DNA from: Elysia crispata
Lineage: Eukaryota > Mollusca > Gastropoda > Plakobranchidae
Assembly (NCBI GenBank): GCA_033675545.1
Contig: JAWDGP010007247.1
Coordinates: 930,555 to 994,554, forward strand
DNA: 64,000 nucleotides
Direction of reading: 5' to 3'
A program made the position numbers and the translations under genes. Shown here in pieces: positions 59,111 to 64,000 of the stretch. The notes under the pieces are model-generated. The model was not told the DNA's origin and ran no database searches. It was given only the letters and a program-made list of their open reading frames with translations. Each line of letters opens with the position of its first letter. Position 1 is the first letter of the stretch.

Positions 59111-62100
59111 AGTTATTTCTTCGAGTAGGCCAAAGTTTTTCATACCACACTACCTGTTGACCTGTAAAACGCTTCGCTTATTACTATCTTTTGTGTGTCT
59201 GCCGTAATGAATACTGTATTACTTCTAGTTTCTAAACGCTCAATGATTTGTATACCCGTATATTTCCAGCTGTTTTCAATATGCAAGGTGCGGAGGGCAA
59301 GGGGTCACCCACTGCCTGCTGACATATTGAAGAATCAAAGAGAACTTTAAAATCCCTGAGAATTTTTACGGAATATGAATCAAAGCAAATTTTTACTGAC
59401 TCAAAGCAAAATCTTCACAATAATTGGAAAACCAATATTGAAAAATGTACAAAACGAGATAAAACAATATATTGGCAATATTGGTCCTACTCACCTTTCT
59501 GTAAGAAACTGTCGAAATTACAGGTGGTCACAAAACTGGAACGATACCTTGGTTGTTGTGGACCGGGGATATACTAACTCTTGCTAAATAACCGGACTGT
59601 ATTGCTAAGCAACCACTGTAGAGAAAGAATACTATCACTAAATGCTGGCATCAGCTGATACCACGCCAGACGCACTTTGGTCTAAATTTACTACTGGCCC
59701 GATAATGGTGAATCTCACGAGGCATCTGTTAAAATCAGACGATGCTGCATTAGGTGGGTAATGGAAGCTCTTTGCAAACACAAGAACAATTATATCTCGT
59801 TGTCTAGGTCTACATAACAATTTGAAATAATTCATTTTAAATTCCTTTATGTACGAAAAAACTATGTTTCCTTGGCCCTCAAGAAAATTAATAAGAAGCC
59901 AATTATTTTTAAATTGAAAAAAAGTGTAATTCTCTGCTCAAGATAGGAAATTTAGGGAAAGTAAAAACAATGCGAATTATCTTTATGTGATGACTGGGTA
60001 TAATGTGAATAGCTATACAAAAAGATCTACAGTGATCAAGGAGATAAGTGAAGATGTCCACTTCTTTCGATAATATGTTTTCAATAATTATTTAAGAAAT
60101 TAAGTCATACATGTATAACATTGAAACAAAATCTTTTTATTCGAATCAACGACCAATAAACCAGCTTTAACAAAAATTATAGTAAAAGCAAGGTAAGTTA
60201 ATCAAGGATTATAAATGAGATACTTCTCTATTTGGATAAAAAATACCACCCCCCCCCCAAAAAAAAAAAAACAAAAAAAAAAACATTTAAAACATTGGAA
60301 CACCATTAATGAAATTTTAGTCTTCGTAATTCTCGTTTTGAAAACCATAACACGTTGCCCTTAAACTCGATTATTATCATATAGATCCAGGCACTGAACT
60401 GATGAAAATGACTGATGCTCTCCTCGTTATCAGCTAATGAAGTTTGTACTTGATTTTTGTGAACTTGTCAATGTCGGCTATGTTATACATGCACTTTCAC
60501 TGCGGTCTTATAGAAATAAAAAAACTGAATACATTTACTATCCCCTTGAATGAGGAAGATTTTTGTTTCTTTATCTGATTATTTCACACTTTCCAGTTCC
60601 ATAAAGCTTCTATTACAAATATGGAAACCCAGGAAGCTTCACATAAGTAAAAAAACATAACAAAACAAATAAACATCCTTAAGTTGTGTTAAGGATTCTT
60701 CTCTCTTAATCTGTTACAAAACAAAAGAGGAAGACAAATTGCATTTGAAAACAATAATACATTTTCGTTTTCATTAAAAATTATGTTAAAAGTCTTGAGT
60801 TTAAAACTATTTCAATCACGCCAAAAGATATATACATATATTGATATTCAATTTTATTTGACTATGTAAAAAATACACTAAATATGCCCTTTAATGCAAA
60901 CCTTGCAACTTCAAATCTTAAAGTTGTGAAATTTTCTCTGATGCCATTGATGGGGAATAAAAGCCGTTTCACGCGATTTTATCTGACAGGGACCACCACA
61001 AAACACCAAAAAGTAAGTGTGATGTGGGAAATCTTGGAGTCATCGCGTCTAATCTTTTAGACATTATACATAAAGAATAAATGCAAAGTCACTCAGCCGT
61101 GATGAAAGACATAAAAGCAAAAACCTGCATTATATTTTCTTGTACAGACTGGAACAAACCAACGTTTACTACATTTGAACTGAGATTTCCTGAAGCAGCT
61201 TTGAGAAAAATCTTTTCTTCAGAATCCCTAATGGGAACGTTTCTGGCACAGCATAAGCTTTGAAAGCGTTATAGACCTAGTCAATCAGTGGTCTGGGTTT
61301 ATAAAGATTATCACAAAATTATCCTGCATCCACTCTTTGCTTCTTCAACCCATTGTCATTAACGTGTCTGATTGTGTGACACTATTCACTTGTTACATCT
61401 TCATCCCTTACATTCATGTTGAGTGTCTGCGGCAGTCTCAAAGTCTGGGTCATTATCGTCGTCATCAGCTAGTTACAATCGGAAAATACATTTTCTTGAT
61501 ATAACAGTCGAGTTACCTCAACGACAGTAAACAGCATCTTGCGTTCACTAAAGAGTAAAAAGAAATATAAAACGTTTCATTCTAACATAAAATTTGGACT
61601 TCAAAAAGGGAAGTTTGAAAGCGAAATGCGTTTCAAATGCAATAAGCTTAGATTCTGTCCTCGAGCAATCTGCACACTTTTACCATAATATATTATATTG
61701 CTCATTAGTTGGCACATAGGTGTGTATCTAAAACAAGTAGTTTAACACATGCATATTATTTAACATTTCAGTCATCCTGTAAAATAGAAACACTGCTCTA
61801 GACGCATCGTGTCTCACAATTGAGGCACGAAAAATATGACCTTTAGATCTACATAATATTCACAACGTAAGTACTTTCTTACTAACCAAATTCGATAAAC
61901 ATAAGTTGAAAAAAAAAACCCATGTAATTATTTAAAATAAAATTAACTTCATTTATTGTTGCCAACATACTTTCGATCTCCAAAAGCCGCCATCTGGAGA
62001 TTATGGGTAGAAAAACATGAAATTATTTTCCCTGACCAATTTTTGAATTAAAAAGAAAACATACAATGAAAGGCAGTTTTAATTGTATAGAATTTGTCAT

Positions 62101-62829
62101 TTTTTTTGGTCATAGTATCCAATATAGAGTTCTATCACCCTCATGATTCCAACCTCTAACACCGTCACCACCATTATGACTAAAGCCTCAGGGTTTTGGG
62201 CGATGCAGCCTACACGAAGTAGGGTTTTTCTAGGAACTTTCCCGCCTAATTTAAGTCCTTTTTCTAGGCATTGCACAGCAAAAAGGTAAAGTAAAGTCAT
62301 GACAGATAAGGTTGATCATCTGCTACTAATATTGAGACCTTGGACGGCTGCGGAAAGAGTAGGGCAGTCACTAACCAAAGTCAAGCGTTTTTTTTTTTTT
62401 TTTTGTTATCATTTTCCACAGTCTAGCCGGTGCCTTTATCATTGGGGGAAGTTTCCATGCAACGAATAAAAACCTTCCGATGACAGGGAGGCGTTGAGTC
62501 CTTGAAAGACAGCCAATCATATTTTAGGATGTGCATGTTGGCTAGTTTTAAGTAAGGGCGACAAAGATGTTGAGGCATCAGGGTTGACTTCATTGCACTC
62601 AATGGAAGTCGATATGAAACTTCGACTAGGATTAAGCTGATTCATTTGAGGACGTACGTAACTCTAAAATAAACAGTCAAGGCTCGATCAGAAGAGCAGC
62701 TCGGCTATATTAGATTTTTGTCGATGAGAAAAAGCTTCCCCTTTACCCCTTCTTCTCTCCTCCCCTCCCCCAAGCTAGGAAAGTATTGGGAACATTCACT
62801 AAGTCACTCTGACGTCACGACTTAAAAAA

Positions 62830-63180
62830 ACTAATCATCATGATCCATCCCCATCACCATCATCATACCATTATCATACCTTACTATCACATCGCCACTA
62901 TCATTACTCATTATCATCAACAGCATTATCGTTATCACTATCACCATCACCATTAACATCATTATGATATCTCACCACTATCACATGACCATCAACATCA
63001 TTATGAATTACACCACTCTCACCACCAACCATTTAGTCATCGTCATCATCATCGCCGTCACCATTTCTATCCCACATATCCTCATGACTATCACCACCAC
63101 CACCACCACTTTCATCTTCACCCTCACCATCTCTGCCATCATCATCAGTACTATCAGCATCACCATCTTTATCTTTATAA
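62830..63180. repeat. ATC/ACC-rich cryptic simple repeat
   Basis: A 350 bp stretch made mostly of ATC, ACC and ATT triplets without strict periodicity. The 73-codon open frame in it (Thr/Ile/Ser) is a by-product. Confidence 0.85.
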
Positions 63181-63350
63181 GTTAAAAACTTGACGGTCTT
63201 CAAGTAGACTAAGTGTTTCTCTTGAAACTCAAAAACTTGAGATTCGATTATGAGATTGGTGTCTTCACATCATACCCTGCCTTGCTTGACATTGCTTGAC
63301 ACTTTATTAATGTTAGAGACCATTGCATCTATTTCATTACTTCTCTGTTA

Positions 63351-63424
63351 CAGAAAAATTGCTCAGAAATAGCGCTGGATGGGTTTCCCTACTTCATGGA
63401 TACAGAAGAGTTGCTCAGAAATAA
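63351..63424. repeat. Direct repeat of about 24 bp, 50 bp apart
   Basis: ACAGAAAAATTGCTCAGAAA at 63351 and ACAGAAGAGTTGCTCAGAAA at 63401, each followed by TA. Confidence 0.85.
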
Positions 63425-63827
63425 AGTTAGGTTTCATAAACGTGGAGTTCGCAAAAATCTGAAGCTGCTCATCCACCGACTGTTCAGTACTGTATGTAGT
63501 AAACCGCTTTCCAGTTATAAGTGTACGAACATAGAAAATAGCTGCGGCGCTTTAAACTCTACCATGAAATAATATGTGGCGCACTAAAAGAATGTTCGTT
63601 CTTCCAAGCTTGATGGCTTCATTTTTAAAGAATCGAAATTTAATTTTTTTTCCTTGCTTGCGTGGCTTGTTCGAGATTGATGACTCGTGAGCACTAGGTC
63701 ACTCGGTGCTCGGATGGCCCGGCTGTCGCAAGACAGACTGGACCTCTTTTTCTTTTTTAAAAAAAAAAAAAATAGATATTGAAAAATGAAGAAAAAAGGA
63801 GAAAAACAGAAGGAGGAAGATAAAACA

Positions 63828-64000
63828 TGAAGAAGAAGAAGAAGAAGAAGAAGAAGAAGAAGAAGAAGAAGAAGAAGAAGAAGAAGAAGAAGAAGAAGAA
63901 GAAGAAGAAGAAGAAGAAGAAGAAGAAGAAAAAGAAGGAGAAGGAGTAGGACAAGGGGAAGGAGAAGGAGTAGGACAAGGGGAAGGAAAAGGAGAAGGAG
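63828..64000. repeat. (GAA)n tract passing into a purine-rich minisatellite
   Basis: About 100 bp of GAA, then GGAGAAGGAGTAGGACAAGG repeated with a period near 24-27 bp, running off the window. The + strand is almost purely purine. Confidence 0.92.

Noticed and set aside
62097..62300. Minus-strand 67-codon frame as an exon
   Set aside because: No recognised domain, no convincing splice borders, and hydrophobic content explained by GTG/ATG-rich sequence.

Overview
This window is eukaryotic, almost certainly from an invertebrate animal. Genes are split by GT-AG introns of 0.3-1.7 kb, spacers are long and AT-rich, and microsatellites and decayed transposons are abundant. Protein flavour, long (GA)n/(TC)n tracts and clusters of TCTAGATC suggest a mollusc, probably a gastropod; that placement is inference. 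I assembled splice junctions by hand from reading phase, GT/AG borders and family resemblance.

Three host genes are supported. (1) 649-9181, + strand: eleven 3' coding exons of an FNDC3A/FNDC3B-type protein, with a run of fibronectin type III domains and a C-terminal membrane anchor; the 5' part lies outside the window. (2) 30599-35736, + strand: a complete six-exon MBLAC1-like metallo-beta-lactamase-fold protein (230 aa), with a possible read-through isoform of exon 5. (3) 46031-55848, - strand: a seven-exon SLC16-like (monocarboxylate transporter family) membrane protein (658 aa) with a very long central loop. The genes show no sign of working in one pathway; they are ordinary neighbours.

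The space between and inside them is a transposon graveyard. It holds a piggyBac-like relic with matching 15-base ends (11563-12268), a 117 bp TTAA-flanked MITE (36455-36571), a TA-flanked pogo/Tigger-like element (29092-29978), a 1.48 kb element of unknown class with 21 bp inverted ends and repeated subterminal motifs (37398-38877), and a hAT element with a recognisable 8 bp target duplication (50813-51959) that contains a PIF/Harbinger-like fragment. A 5'-truncated LINE has an open RNase H domain (26895-27893), and an RTE-like LINE 3' end finishes in a (TGAT)n tail (54120-54937).

A 65 bp satellite (20664-22036, about 20 monomers) shows trimer and dimer higher-order structure, and a (TA)n tract has expanded out of its own core. 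A dispersed repeat at about 23.6 kb carries, on the minus strand, a sequence that looks like a hammerhead ribozyme core; a decayed relative lies at about 53.2 kb. The remaining spacers (12.3-20.6, 22.0-26.9, 38.9-46.0 and 55.9-64.0 kb) hold no gene I can support.
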